Shown in pieces: positions 27,949-36,402 of a DNA stretch of 64,000 nucleotides. The notes beneath the pieces were generated by a model. That model saw only the letters and a list, made by a program, of their open reading frames with translations, did not search any database and had not been told where the DNA came from. How positions within the stretch are numbered: position 1 is the stretch's first letter; each line of letters begins with the position of its first letter. A program made the position numbers and the translations under genes. Source of the DNA: Tomitella fengzijianii (GTDB lineage: Bacteria; Actinomycetota; Actinomycetes; Mycobacteriales; Mycobacteriaceae); contig NZ_CP041765.1 in the NCBI RefSeq assembly GCF_007559025.1, forward strand, positions 616,679 through 680,678, given 5' to 3'.

Positions 27949-28004
27949 GGCCACCGGGTTTCCGGCGGGCCGGCGCCTTCCGCGACTACCGGAGGAACGA
28001 TCGA

Positions 28005-28682
28005 GTGCGGACTGACAGTGTTTCGGGCGGCAACGGGCTTGCCGGCGATGCGCGCGACCTGGCCCAGGACAGCCCTGCCCAGGACGGCGCTGCGGTGAAG
28101 TACGGCGCCGTCGGGCCGTTCGACGCCGCTCGAGCGGAGGCGGCCGTGCGGGAGCTGCTGATCGCGGTGGGGGAGGACCCCGACCGCGAGGGGCTGCGCG
28201 AGACCCCCGCCAGAGTGGCCCGGGCGTACCGCGAGGTGTTCGACGGGTTGTTCAGCGAACCGGACTCGGTACTAAACACCGTGTTCGACGAGGGACATCA
28301 GGAGATGATCCTGGTCCGGGACATACCGGTGTACTCCACCTGCGAGCACCATTTGGTGCCGTTCCACGGTGTGGCGCACGTGGGATACATCCCGGGAACC
28401 TCCGGCAAGGTCACGGGGTTGTCCAAGCTGGCGCGCGTGGTGGACCTTTATGCCAAGCGCCCGCAGGTCCAGGAGCGGCTCACCAGCGACATCGCGGACG
28501 CGCTTGTACGCAAGCTGCAGCCGCGCGCAGCGATCGTCGTCATCGAAGCGGAGCACCTGTGCATGTCCATGCGCGGCATCCGCAAGCCGGGCGCCACCAC
28601 CACGACCTCCGCGGTCCGGGGCCTGTTCAAGACGTCCGCGGTGTCGCGCGGCGAGGTCCTCGACCTGATCCTGCGCAAGTGA
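28005..28682 (+). CDS. folE: GTP cyclohydrolase I
   Basis: 225 residues. First step of tetrahydrofolate synthesis: GTP to dihydroneopterin triphosphate. [13 protein letters not shown] holds the first zinc ligands (Cys and His) and [12 protein letters not shown] the last Cys; RARE residues such as [13 protein letters not shown] are also family marks. A GTG start follows a strong GGAGGAA. The 37-residue N-terminal extension is low complexity. Its stop overlaps folP (GTGA). Confidence 0.97.
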   Translation: MRTDSVSGGNGLAGDARDLAQDSPAQDGAAVKYGAVGPFDAARAEAAVRELLIAVGEDPDREGLRETPARVARAYREVFDGLFSEPDSVLNTVFDEGHQEMILVRDIPVYSTCEHHLVPFHGVAHVGYIPGTSGKVTGLSKLARVVDLYAKRPQVQERLTSDIADALVRKLQPRAAIVVIEAEHLCMSMRGIRKPGATTTTSAVRGLFKTSAVSRGEVLDLILRK

Positions 28683-29641
28683 CCACCGCCGTGGGCAACC
28701 GGAACAGGACGGCGGGCATCGCGCGCGACGGGGAGCAGCCGGGCCGCGGGGCGGAGCCCGGCGCCGCGCCGCGTGCCGGCCTGCCGCGCCCCGGGCGCTG
28801 CGCAGTGATGGGCATACTCAACGTCACCGCCGATTCGTTCTCGGACGGCGGGCGCTACCTGGAGCGCGATCTGGCCGTCGAGCACGGTCTGCAGTTGGCG
28901 GCCGCCGGTGCGGACATCGTGGACGTCGGCGGCGAGTCGACCCGTCCCGGCGCCCACCGCGTCTCCGCGGAGGTGGAGCGGTCCCGCGTCGTCCCCGTGA
29001 TCCGAAGCCTGGTCGGACACGGCATCAGCGTGAGCATCGACACGATGCGCGCGTCGGTGGCGGGTGCGGCTGTCGAGGCGGGCGCATCCGTGATCAACGA
29101 CGTCTCCGGCGGGCGGGCGGACGCCGGCATGGCCCGGGTGGCGGCGGAGGCGGGCGTGCCCTGGATCCTCATGCACTGGCGGGCGGCCGAGGCGTCCGGC
29201 CAGTACGTCAACGCGTCGGGGATCACCGATTACGGCGACCGCGGCGTGGTGCCCACCGTGATCGAGGAGCTGCGCCGTCAGGTGGACCTCGGCGTGGCGG
29301 CGGGGGTCGCGCCCGAGAACATCGTGCTGGACCCGGGGCTGGGTTTCGCCAAGACGGGTGCGGACAACTGGAAGCTGCTCGCTCAGTTGCCGTTGCTGGT
29401 CGCGGAGGGCTTCCCCGTCCTCGTCGGGGCATCGCGCAAGCGGTTTCTCGGCGCGTTGCTGCCGGACGGCTCCGGCGATCCGCGGCCTCCGGCGGGCCGC
29501 GACGGCGCGACTGCCGCGGTGAGTCTGATCGCGGCGCAGGCGGGCGTCTGGGGTGTGCGGGTGCACGACGCGCGCGGTTCCCGCGACGCGTTGGCCGTGC
29601 TCGACGCGTGGCCGGGAGCCGGCGGGCAGGGCGCCGAGTGA
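28679..29641 (+). CDS. folP: Dihydropteroate synthase
   Basis: 320 residues. Joins dihydropterin pyrophosphate to p-aminobenzoate, the sulfonamide target. [15 protein letters not shown] is the N-terminal substrate-binding motif; [19 protein letters not shown], and [11 protein letters not shown] follow. About 45 residues precede the domain, and the chosen GTG overlaps the folE stop by 4 nt. Another GTG 4 codons downstream is a possible start. Its stop overlaps folB (GTGA). Confidence 0.96.
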   Translation: MTTAVGNRNRTAGIARDGEQPGRGAEPGAAPRAGLPRPGRCAVMGILNVTADSFSDGGRYLERDLAVEHGLQLAAAGADIVDVGGESTRPGAHRVSAEVERSRVVPVIRSLVGHGISVSIDTMRASVAGAAVEAGASVINDVSGGRADAGMARVAAEAGVPWILMHWRAAEASGQYVNASGITDYGDRGVVPTVIEELRRQVDLGVAAGVAPENIVLDPGLGFAKTGADNWKLLAQLPLLVAEGFPVLVGASRKRFLGALLPDGSGDPRPPAGRDGATAAVSLIAAQAGVWGVRVHDARGSRDALAVLDAWPGAGGQGAE

Positions 29642-30039
29642 GCGGGCCGCAGCCGTGGCCACCCGCCGGCGACCGGGTTGCATTGACCGGTCTCACCGTC
29701 CGCGGCCACCATGGCGTGTTCGAGCACGAGAAGCGCGACGGCCAGGATTTCGTCGTCGACCTGACGGTGTGGTTCGACCAGGGTCCGGCCGCGGCGTCCG
29801 ACGACCTCGCCGACACCGTCGATTACGGCGCGCTGGCGCAATGCGCCGCGGACATCGTCGCCGGCCCGCCCCGCGACCTGATCGAGGCCGTGGCCGCGCA
29901 GATCGCGGACGCGATCGCGGTGTGGCCTCGCATCGACGCGGTGGAGGTGACGGTGCACAAGCCGTCGGCGCCGATCCCACTCCGGTTCAGTGACGTCGCG
30001 GTGACGGCCCGGCGTCCGGGAATCGGGGCGCGACGATGA
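29638..30039 (+). CDS. folB: Dihydroneopterin aldolase
   Basis: 133 residues. Cleaves 7,8-dihydroneopterin to hydroxymethyl-dihydropterin plus glycolaldehyde. Family motifs: [26 protein letters not shown] and TVDYGALA. The GTG overlaps the folP stop, and the gene's stop overlaps folK (ATGA), so four folate genes form one tightly coupled operon. Confidence 0.95.
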   Translation: MSGPQPWPPAGDRVALTGLTVRGHHGVFEHEKRDGQDFVVDLTVWFDQGPAAASDDLADTVDYGALAQCAADIVAGPPRDLIEAVAAQIADAIAVWPRIDAVEVTVHKPSAPIPLRFSDVAVTARRPGIGARR

Positions 30040-30545
30040 GCCGCGTGGTGCTGTCTGCGGGGTCGAACATGGGCGACAGGCTCTCGCACCTGCAGTCGGT
30101 GGCCGACGAGCTGGGCGACCGGATCATCAGCGCATCGCACGTGTACGCGACGGCACCCTGGGGCGGCGTGGAGCAGGACGACTTCTACAACGTCACGCTC
30201 ATCGCCGACGACCCGGGCCGCGACCCGTGGGATTGGCTGCGTTTGTGCCACCTGCTGGAATGGCGGGCCGACCGCGTGCGCGACGTGCGATGGGGGCCGC
30301 GCAGCCTCGATGTCGACGTCATCGCGTGCTACGACCCCGCCGAGGTCCGCTCGCGGCACCACGACCTCGAACTGCCGCATCCGCGCGCCCGAAGCAGGGC
30401 GTTCGTGCTGGTGCCGTGGTTGCAGATCGAGCCGGACGCGACTCTGGGCGGGACCGCGGTGCGGGAACTCGTGGCCGCGCTCGGCCCTGCGGAGATCGGC
30501 GGGGTGGGCAGCACCACGCATTCGCTGACGCTGCCGGCGAGGTGA
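30036..30545 (+). CDS. folK: Hydroxymethyl-dihydropterin pyrophosphokinase
   Basis: 169 residues. Transfers pyrophosphate from ATP to hydroxymethyl-dihydropterin. The N-terminal ASGSN-like segment [22 protein letters not shown] (metal and substrate residues), and [17 protein letters not shown] are seen. ATG overlaps folB. A DUF3180 gene and a DUF6779 gene follow in the order known from mycobacteria. Confidence 0.95.
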   Translation: MSRVVLSAGSNMGDRLSHLQSVADELGDRIISASHVYATAPWGGVEQDDFYNVTLIADDPGRDPWDWLRLCHLLEWRADRVRDVRWGPRSLDVDVIACYDPAEVRSRHHDLELPHPRARSRAFVLVPWLQIEPDATLGGTAVRELVAALGPAEIGGVGSTTHSLTLPAR

Positions 30546-30594
30546 CCGGAGGCCATGCCGGGATGCGGATTCGTGCGGTGCGCGACGTGGGGCG

Positions 30595-31083
30595 GTGGCT
30601 GACCTGAAGGCGACTCGGATCGTTGACCTTGCGCTGGTGGCGCTCGTGTTCCTCGCGGTCGGATGGGCGGTGGCGTGGGCGGTGTACGGGCGGCTGCCGT
30701 CGGTGCCGACCCTCGTGGGGCTGCCGCTGGTGGTGCTCGCCGTGGCCGAGGCGCTGGCGGGCCTGTTCATCCGCCGCCGCGTGGCGGAGGGCGAGGTGGG
30801 CGCCGGGTTGCACGACCTGAGCCCGTTGACGATCGCGCGCGCGGTGGTGCTGGCGAAGGCCTCCGCGATCGTGGGCGCGGTGTTCGCCGGCGGGTGGGCC
30901 GGATTCCTGATCTACCTGGTGCCCCAGCAGGACAGGCTCGCTGCGGCCCGAAGTGATCTGTCCGGCACCATCTTCGGGCTCGCCGCCGGACTGTTGCTGG
31001 TGGCTGCCGCATTGTGGCTCGAGCACACGTGCACCGTGCCGCCGGAGTCCCGTGCCGACGGTGGCGACCGCCACGATGAGTGA
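30595..31083 (+). CDS. DUF3180 membrane protein
   Basis: 162 residues with four hydrophobic helices (about 9-27, 38-56, 80-101, 119-138) and short charged ends. DUF3180 proteins lie after folK in mycolata (Rv3605c). No enzymatic motif. It probably belongs to the folate operon transcript, 49 nt after folK, but its role is unknown. Confidence 0.85.
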   Translation: MADLKATRIVDLALVALVFLAVGWAVAWAVYGRLPSVPTLVGLPLVVLAVAEALAGLFIRRRVAEGEVGAGLHDLSPLTIARAVVLAKASAIVGAVFAGGWAGFLIYLVPQQDRLAAARSDLSGTIFGLAAGLLLVAAALWLEHTCTVPPESRADGGDRHDE

Positions 31084-31123
31084 CTTGCCGCCGGGCTTCC
31101 CTGAAGCCCGAGGCTGCTGACGG

Positions 31124-31129
31124 TATGTT
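31124..31129 (+). promoter_or_regulatory. -10 element, DUF6779 gene
   Basis: TATGTT ends 6 nt before the ATG at 31136; a leaderless start is likely. Confidence 0.55.
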
Positions 31130-31135
31130 GTCGGC

Positions 31136-32263
31136 ATGACCGTTCCCGGCCGAGAAAGCTCTCCGCGCCCCGATCGCCGCAAGGGGGAGCGGCGTCCGCG
31201 TGCGCGCAGACAGTCCGTCTGGGAAATGGTGTTGGGCGCGCTGATCCTGTTGGCCATCGTCGCCAGCATCATCATGATCTTCACGGACAGCGTGCCGTTG
31301 CTGCGATTCGGCGTGGTCGCCGCATTGTGGGCGGCCGTGGTGGGCGCAATCGCGATGACGAAGTTCCGCAAGGACTCCGAGAACGATGCGGCCCGTGCGC
31401 GCGATCTCAAGCTGGTCTACGAACTGCAGCTCGAGCGGGAGATCGCCGCGCGCCGGGAGTACGAGCTGGTGGTCGAATCGCAGGTGCGCCGCCAGGTGGA
31501 GGAGCGCGTCAAGGGCGAGGCATCCGAGGAACTCGAGTCCCTGAGAGCGGAGATGGCGGCGCTGCGGGCAAGCCTGGAGGCCCTGTTCGACGGCGAACTG
31601 CCGGATGAGCGCCTGGCCGTGCGCGCCGAGTCGCACCGGCTGCACGAGCTGTCCGGCGGCCCCGGCCGGATGGTGGCGGCGCAGGCCGCGGACCTCCCCG
31701 AGATCGACGAGGTCGTGGCCGTCGACGGCGTCGAGGACGCGGGAGCGAGCTTCGAACCGGACTACGAGGCGTACCGCCAGGCCGCACAGGATCTCCCCGT
31801 CGGGGGCGACGAGGCGCCGGTCACCGCGGAGACGCAGGTGATCCCGGACGACGAGTACGCCGGGTACGACCGGGACGACGTCGCGGAGGCGGAAGTCGAC
31901 GAGCCGGAATACGACGAGGCGGAATACGACGAGGCGGATTACGACGAGCCGGATTACGACGAGGCGGAGACCGATTCGGCGCATCGCGCCCCGCCCGGCG
32001 CGGAGTCCGCGGACGATGTCGACGTTGATGCGGTCGCCCCTGAGGGAGGCGAGCCCCAGGAGGACCGCCCGGAGCACGACGACTCAGACGATGTCGACGC
32101 TGATGACGTCGACTCCGATGAGGACGAACAGGACGAGGACGACAGGTCGGAGCACGGCACGCGGCCGGGCGGAAATACCGTGGCCGAGCTGCTGGCGCGG
32201 ATGAGGGAGACGGGCAGCGTCCCCGACAACCTCGGCCGCCGTCGCCGCCGGGCACGCGACTGA
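31136..32263 (+). CDS. DUF6779 membrane protein with acidic repeat tail
   Basis: 375 residues. A basic N terminus, two membrane helices (about 29-49 and 54-73), a coiled-coil-like charged region (about 80-155), then a long acidic tail. In the tail, four 15-nt units (31907-31966) encode EYDEA/DYDEP pentapeptides, followed by further Asp/Glu runs. This is the DUF6779 protein of the mycobacterial order (Rv3604c). The function is unknown; the coiled coil and acidic tail suggest a membrane-bound scaffold. Confidence 0.8.
   Translation: MTVPGRESSPRPDRRKGERRPRARRQSVWEMVLGALILLAIVASIIMIFTDSVPLLRFGVVAALWAAVVGAIAMTKFRKDSENDAARARDLKLVYELQLEREIAARREYELVVESQVRRQVEERVKGEASEELESLRAEMAALRASLEALFDGELPDERLAVRAESHRLHELSGGPGRMVAAQAADLPEIDEVVAVDGVEDAGASFEPDYEAYRQAAQDLPVGGDEAPVTAETQVIPDDEYAGYDRDDVAEAEVDEPEYDEAEYDEADYDEPDYDEAETDSAHRAPPGAESADDVDVDAVAPEGGEPQEDRPEHDDSDDVDADDVDSDEDEQDEDDRSEHGTRPGGNTVAELLARMRETGSVPDNLGRRRRRARD
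31907..31966 (+). repeat. Four 15-bp coding repeats
   Basis: Units GAATACGACGAGGCG and variants occur four times in a row in frame, giving acidic Tyr-Asp-Glu pentapeptides. Confidence 0.8.
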
Positions 32264-32385
32264 CGGACGCCCGCTCGTGAGATAGCTCACCGAGGGCTGT
32301 CGACGCCGCGCTCGACGCGATATTCTCGCCAGGAACGTCCGGTACCTGCACGGCAGGACTGGAACGACTCCGGAAGGACCCACGA

Positions 32386-33405
32386 GTGGCCGCACTCGGT
32401 CAAGATCCCCTGCTGCCCGGCGACGGGCCCCGTACTGCCGCGGAGTGGCCCCGTCCCGCCCGGCTTTCCGTCGGCGTCATCGCCGCTGGCCGGGTCGGCA
32501 CCGCCCTCGGCGCGGCGCTGGAGCGTGCCGGGCACGTCGTCGGCGCATGCGCCGCGGTGTCCGACGCTTCGCGGGAGCGGGCGCGCACGCGCCTGCCGGA
32601 GTCCCGCATCCTCCCCGCCGACGAGGTGGCCGCCTCATCCGAACTGGTGGTCCTCGCCGTGCCGGACACGGAACTGGGTTCCCTGGCCGCGGGTCTCGCT
32701 CAGGCGGTGACCGATTGGTCCGGCCGGATCGTTCTGCACACCTCGGGGGCGAACGGCGTCGCGATCCTCGGCCCGCTCGCCGCGCGCGGCGCGATCTGCC
32801 TGGCGGTCCATCCCGCCATGACGTTCACCGGCGATCCGGCCGACGTGGACCGGCTGGGCTCGGCATGCTTCGGCATCACCGCGCCGGACGAGATCGCCAT
32901 GGCCATCGCCCAGTCCCTCGTTCTGGAGATCGGCGGCGAGCCCGTCGTCGTCCCCGAACAGTCCCGCACGCTGTACCACGCCGCCCTCGCGCACGGCAGT
33001 AACCACCTGGTCACGCTGGTTCGGGATGCCGCGGCCGCGCTCGCGGCGGCGTTGCGGCCGCGCGACGCCGGAGCTGCGGACCCTGCGGGGTACGGCACGA
33101 TCACCTCCGAGCCGGGGGCGCCCGAGCGCATCCTCGCGCCGCTGCTGACCGCCGCTCTCGACAACGCCCTGCGTCACGGCGACCGCGCGCTGACCGGCCC
33201 GGTGGCCCGCGGGGACACGGACGCGGTTGCGGCGCACTTGCGGGAGCTCGACACCGTCGATGCGGAGATCGCCCGGTCCTATCGCGCGCTCGCACTGCGG
33301 ACGGCACAGCGCTCGGGCACGGCGCCCGCGCTGATCGACATGCTTCGCCCGGCGGAAACGGGCAACGCCGAAACCAACCCAGAACGGCAGGAGCACCACC
33401 TGTGA
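32386..33405 (+). CDS. DUF2520 Rossmann-fold protein, possible ketopantoate reductase
   Basis: 339 residues. N-terminal dinucleotide-binding segment [29 protein letters not shown] and LHTSGANG, then a helical domain with HPAMTF and [15 protein letters not shown], as in 6-phosphogluconate-dehydrogenase-like reductases. It starts at GTG after GGAAGGA and overlaps panC (GTGA), directly before panC and panD. Pantothenate synthesis requires a ketopantoate reductase and no panE is in the window, so a PanE-like role is plausible. The role is inferred from position and fold. Confidence 0.8.
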   Translation: MAALGQDPLLPGDGPRTAAEWPRPARLSVGVIAAGRVGTALGAALERAGHVVGACAAVSDASRERARTRLPESRILPADEVAASSELVVLAVPDTELGSLAAGLAQAVTDWSGRIVLHTSGANGVAILGPLAARGAICLAVHPAMTFTGDPADVDRLGSACFGITAPDEIAMAIAQSLVLEIGGEPVVVPEQSRTLYHAALAHGSNHLVTLVRDAAAALAAALRPRDAGAADPAGYGTITSEPGAPERILAPLLTAALDNALRHGDRALTGPVARGDTDAVAAHLRELDTVDAEIARSYRALALRTAQRSGTAPALIDMLRPAETGNAETNPERQEHHL

Positions 33406-34331
33406 CGCTGCAAGCACGCGACTACACGCCCGGCGGACTGACCGTCCACCACGATCCGCAGCGGATCACCGCCGTGGCACGCGCCCTGCGCGGCGTCGGC
33501 CGGCAGGTGGTGCTGGTGCCCACGATGGGCGCGCTGCACGAGGGGCACCTGGAGCTGGTGCGGCAGGCCAAGCGCGTCCCCGGGTCGGTGGTGGTCGTGT
33601 CCGTCTTCGTCAATCCGCTGCAGTTCGGCGAGGGGGAGGACCTCGACGCGTATCCGCGCACGCTCGACACGGACGTCGAGCTGCTGCGCGGCGAGGGCGC
33701 CGAGCTGGTGTTCGCCCCGTCGGCCGCGGCGATGTACCCGAACGGGCCGCGCACGATGATCCACCCCGGCCCGATGGGGGCGGAACTCGAAGGCGGCGCA
33801 CGGCCCACGCATTTCGCGGGCATGCTGACCGTGGTCTGCAAGCTCTTCCAGATCGTCGCCCCGCACGCGGCGTTCTTCGGCGAGAAGGACTACCAGCAGC
33901 TCGCGCTCATCCGGCAGATGGTGACCGACCTCGATCTCGACGTGAAGGTCGTCGGCGTGCCCACTGTGCGCGAATCCGACGGCCTGGCGCTCTCGTCGCG
34001 CAACGGCTATCTGACCCCCGGGCAGCGCGCGCTCGCCACCACGCTCTCCGCAGCGCTGGTGGCGGGGGCCCATGCTGCGGCGGGCGGCGCCGATGCCGTG
34101 TTGACGACCGCGCGCGGCGTTCTGGACACGGTGCCGGAGCTGGACGTCGACTACCTCGAACTGCGCGGACTCGACCTCGGACCCGCGCCCGAGGTCGGCG
34201 ACGGACGACTGCTCGTCGCGGCCAGGCTGGGGGCGACCCGGCTCATCGACAACGTGGGCGTGCCCATCGGAACGGGATTCACCGGTTCCGACACGCCGGG
34301 GGTGCCGGCGGATGCGGGGGCCGTTCCCTGA
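33402..34331 (+). CDS. panC: Pantoate-beta-alanine ligase
   Basis: 309 residues. Forms pantothenate from pantoate and beta-alanine using ATP. HIGH-like motif [39 protein letters not shown] and SSRNGYL (ATP site) are present. GTG overlaps the preceding stop. It belongs to one transcript with the DUF2520 gene and probably panD and coaX. Confidence 0.96.
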   Translation: MTLQARDYTPGGLTVHHDPQRITAVARALRGVGRQVVLVPTMGALHEGHLELVRQAKRVPGSVVVVSVFVNPLQFGEGEDLDAYPRTLDTDVELLRGEGAELVFAPSAAAMYPNGPRTMIHPGPMGAELEGGARPTHFAGMLTVVCKLFQIVAPHAAFFGEKDYQQLALIRQMVTDLDLDVKVVGVPTVRESDGLALSSRNGYLTPGQRALATTLSAALVAGAHAAAGGADAVLTTARGVLDTVPELDVDYLELRGLDLGPAPEVGDGRLLVAARLGATRLIDNVGVPIGTGFTGSDTPGVPADAGAVP

Positions 34332-34398
34332 CCGCATCCCGCCGACGCACGATCACCCGAGAACCGGCTGCCCGGTAGCACCACCAGGAAGGACCCTC

Positions 34399-34854
34399 AT
34401 GTTCCGCACGATGCTCAAGTCGAAGATCCACCGCGCCACCGTCACACACGCCGACCTGCACTACGTCGGCTCGGTGACGGTGGACGCCGACCTGATGAAG
34501 GCCGCCGACCTCTACGAGGGCGAGCAGGTGGCCATCGTCGACGTCACCAACGGGGCCCGCCTCGAGACCTACGTGATCACCGGGGAGCCGGGGTCCGGTG
34601 TCATCGGCATCAACGGCGCGGCCGCGCATCTGATCGATCCGGGCGATCTGGTCATCCTCATCTCCTACGCGATGATGGACGAGAAGGAATCGCGTGAATT
34701 CCAGCCGTCGATCGTGTTCGTCGACGAGAACAACGCGCCCGCCGACGTGGGCGGAAACCCGGGGCACGCCCCCGCGGACTCGGGCCTGACCAGCCTCCAG
34801 CACCGCGAAGCGTCGTCCGCGCAGGCCGCGGACCTCGTCGGCAGTCCGGCCTGA
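34399..34854 (+). CDS. panD: Aspartate 1-decarboxylase precursor
   Basis: 151 residues, of which the last about 30 are a low-complexity extension. Makes beta-alanine; the proenzyme self-cleaves between Gly24 and Ser25 (YVGSVTVD), giving a pyruvoyl group. [18 protein letters not shown] is also typical. The ATG follows AGGAAGGA. The stop is 2 nt before coaX. The C-terminal tail of actinobacterial PanD is the region where pyrazinamide-resistance changes occur in M. tuberculosis, a point of comparison only. Confidence 0.96.
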   Translation: MFRTMLKSKIHRATVTHADLHYVGSVTVDADLMKAADLYEGEQVAIVDVTNGARLETYVITGEPGSGVIGINGAAAHLIDPGDLVILISYAMMDEKESREFQPSIVFVDENNAPADVGGNPGHAPADSGLTSLQHREASSAQAADLVGSPA

Positions 34855-34856
34855 CG

Positions 34857-35672
34857 ATGCTCCTGGCCGTCGATGTGGGCAACACGAACACCTCGCTGGC
34901 GGTCTTCGACGCGGAGGCGCCGGGCGGGGAGCCGGTCCTGCGCAGGCGCATGCGCACCGACGCGCGGCAGACGGCCGACGAGATCGCGCTGATCGTCCGC
35001 GGGCTGCTGGGCGAGCGCGCCGATGCGATCACGGGCGTCGGGGCGCTGGCCACGGTGCCGTCCGTATTGCGTGAACTGCGGCTGATGCTGGAGCGCTACT
35101 GGCCGCACATCCCGCACGTCGTGGTTGCGCCGGGAGTGCGTACCGGCGTCCCTCTGCTGGTGGACAACCCGAAGGAGGTCGGCGCGGACCGCGTGATGAA
35201 CGCGCTCGCCGCGCACCACCTGTTCGGATGCCCTGTCATCGTCGTCGATTTCGGCACCTCCACCCGCGTCGACGTGGTCAGCGGTGCCGGCGAGTTCCTC
35301 GGCGGGGCGATCGCCCCGGGGATCGACATCTCGGTGGACGCGCTGGCCGCCCGCGGGGCCGCGCTGCGCAAGGTGGAGCTGGCCCGGCCGCGTTCCGTGG
35401 TGGGCAAGAGCACCGTGGAAGCCCTGCAGTCCGGCATCGTCTTCGGATTCGCCTGCCAGGTGGACGGCATGGTGGAGAGGGTGCGCAAGGAGCTGCCTGA
35501 GTTCGCGGCCGACGACGTGGCCGTGGTGGCCACCGGCGGCCTCGCCGAGGTGGTCCTGGGGGAATGCCAGTCAATCACCGATCACGAGCCGGACCTCACC
35601 GCCATCGGCCTGCACCTGGTCTTCGAGCGCAACCGCGCGGGTTCGCGGGCCGGCCGCCGCCAGGTCCGGTGA
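34857..35672 (+). CDS. coaX: Type III pantothenate kinase
   Basis: 271 residues. Phosphorylates pantothenate in coenzyme A synthesis. ASKHA-fold motifs: LAVDVGNTNTSLAVFD (phosphate 1), DNPKEVGADR, VDFGTSTRVDVV (phosphate 2), and ATGGLAEV (adenosine). It follows panD by 2 nt; DUF2520-panC-panD-coaX therefore form a pantothenate to CoA unit. Confidence 0.95.
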   Translation: MLLAVDVGNTNTSLAVFDAEAPGGEPVLRRRMRTDARQTADEIALIVRGLLGERADAITGVGALATVPSVLRELRLMLERYWPHIPHVVVAPGVRTGVPLLVDNPKEVGADRVMNALAAHHLFGCPVIVVDFGTSTRVDVVSGAGEFLGGAIAPGIDISVDALAARGAALRKVELARPRSVVGKSTVEALQSGIVFGFACQVDGMVERVRKELPEFAADDVAVVATGGLAEVVLGECQSITDHEPDLTAIGLHLVFERNRAGSRAGRRQVR

Positions 35673-35700
35673 CGGTCTGTGCGTCCGCGGCCGGATGTGG

Positions 35701-35706
35701 CATAAT
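35701..35706 (+). promoter_or_regulatory. -10 element of the cysteine-rich leader ORF
   Basis: CATAAT ends 7 nt before the GTG at 35714, so transcription should begin at or one base before that codon. Confidence 0.65.
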
Positions 35707-35713
35707 CGCCGAC

Positions 35714-35836
35714 GTGAGTATCGGTACAGACTCGCGGCATGATCGTGTTCAGGCCGTGAGCACGCGCAGCGCGCGCCCGGGTTTCGCCCGGTCCGGTGCT
35801 GCCTGCGTGTGCCGTCCGGAGTGTTGTCGAGGCTGA
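35714..35836 (+). CDS. Leaderless cysteine-rich leader peptide (putative attenuator uORF)
   Basis: 40 codons from GTG to TGA. The -10 CATAAT puts the transcript start at the GTG. Residues 31, 33, 37 and 38 are Cys: 4 of the last 10 residues, in an otherwise Arg/Ser/Ala-rich peptide. The stop is 58 nt before the first ATG of the rhodanese-like gene. This layout matches the cysteine-responsive attenuators described in mycobacteria, where ribosomes slow at Cys codons when cysteine is scarce and downstream expression rises. A very short gene is annotated at the same place (Rv3599c) in M. tuberculosis, as I recall. Confidence 0.7.
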   Translation: MSIGTDSRHDRVQAVSTRSARPGFARSGAACVCRPECCRG

Positions 35837-35887
35837 TTCCCGCCTCCACCTCCGCGTAGCCACGGCTGCGCTTCTCACACTTCGGAG
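35816..35887 (+). promoter_or_regulatory. Possible attenuation/anti-Shine-Dalgarno switch
   Basis: CTCCG at 35850-35854 can pair with CGGAG in the leader ORF (35817-35821) or with CGGAG of the Shine-Dalgarno (35883-35887). A ribosome stalled at the Cys codons, or covering the first partner, would alter which pairing forms. This is structure-by-eye, with short stems. Confidence 0.35.
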
Positions 35888-35888
35888 T

Positions 35889-35924
35889 ACTTTCATGACC
35901 ACTTTCATGGCCACTTTCATGTCC
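35889..35924 (+). repeat. Three 12-bp units, each with an in-frame ATG
   Basis: ACTTTCATGNCC occurs three times in tandem (35889, 35901, 35913), giving ATGs at 35895, 35907 and 35919 in one frame. Confidence 0.85.
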
Positions 35925-36326
35925 AACGGTGTCGCAGCACCGGCCTCATCGATCCCCGCGTCCGCCTACACGGCCGTTATCGCGGGCGGCGCCGTCGTCG
36001 TCGACATCCGCACTCACGCTCAGCGTGCCGCAGAGGGGGCCCTCCCGGGTGCGCTCGCGATCGCCGCGGACCTTCTCGAAGCGCGCCTGGACCCTTCGTC
36101 GTCCGCGCGTCTGGGGGTCGCCTCGGACCCGCGGGTGCGGTGGGTGCTGATCAGTGACGACGGCACGCTGGCATCGATGGCGGTGCAGGCGCTGCACCTG
36201 CTCGGCGTCCGCAACGCGTCGCACGTCGACGGCGGTTTCCTGGCTCTCGAGCGGCGGGGACTCGTCGCCGCGGGCGACTCGGCGGCGCATGTCCGCCGCG
36301 AGGCCGCGGCGATCACCGCGCACTGA
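35895..36326 (+). CDS. Rhodanese-like domain protein with Ser in place of the active-site Cys
   Basis: 143 residues. [21 protein letters not shown] is the first rhodanese segment; [17 protein letters not shown] is the active-site loop. In the related actinobacterial rhodaneses that I recall, this loop starts with Cys (C-x-E-G-Y-x-S pattern); here S87 stands at that position, so sulfur transfer is unlikely. [13 protein letters not shown] is the last segment. In many actinobacteria a cysteine dioxygenase gene precedes such a rhodanese; none is here. The start is ATG 35895, with GGAG 7 nt upstream. Two further in-frame ATGs are possible starts. Confidence 0.75.
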   Translation: MTTFMATFMSNGVAAPASSIPASAYTAVIAGGAVVVDIRTHAQRAAEGALPGALAIAADLLEARLDPSSSARLGVASDPRVRWVLISDDGTLASMAVQALHLLGVRNASHVDGGFLALERRGLVAAGDSAAHVRREAAAITAH

Positions 36327-36388
36327 GGGGTTCCGCGCACTGCGCCACGGCCCGCGCGGCCGGGGGCGGAGTGATGAAGCACACCGAT

Positions 36389-36394
36389 TACGCT
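36389..36394 (+). promoter_or_regulatory. -10 element, lysS
   Basis: TACGCT ends 8 nt before the GTG at 36403, in keeping with a leaderless or nearly leaderless start. Confidence 0.45.
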
Positions 36395-36402
36395 GGTTGG
36401 CT

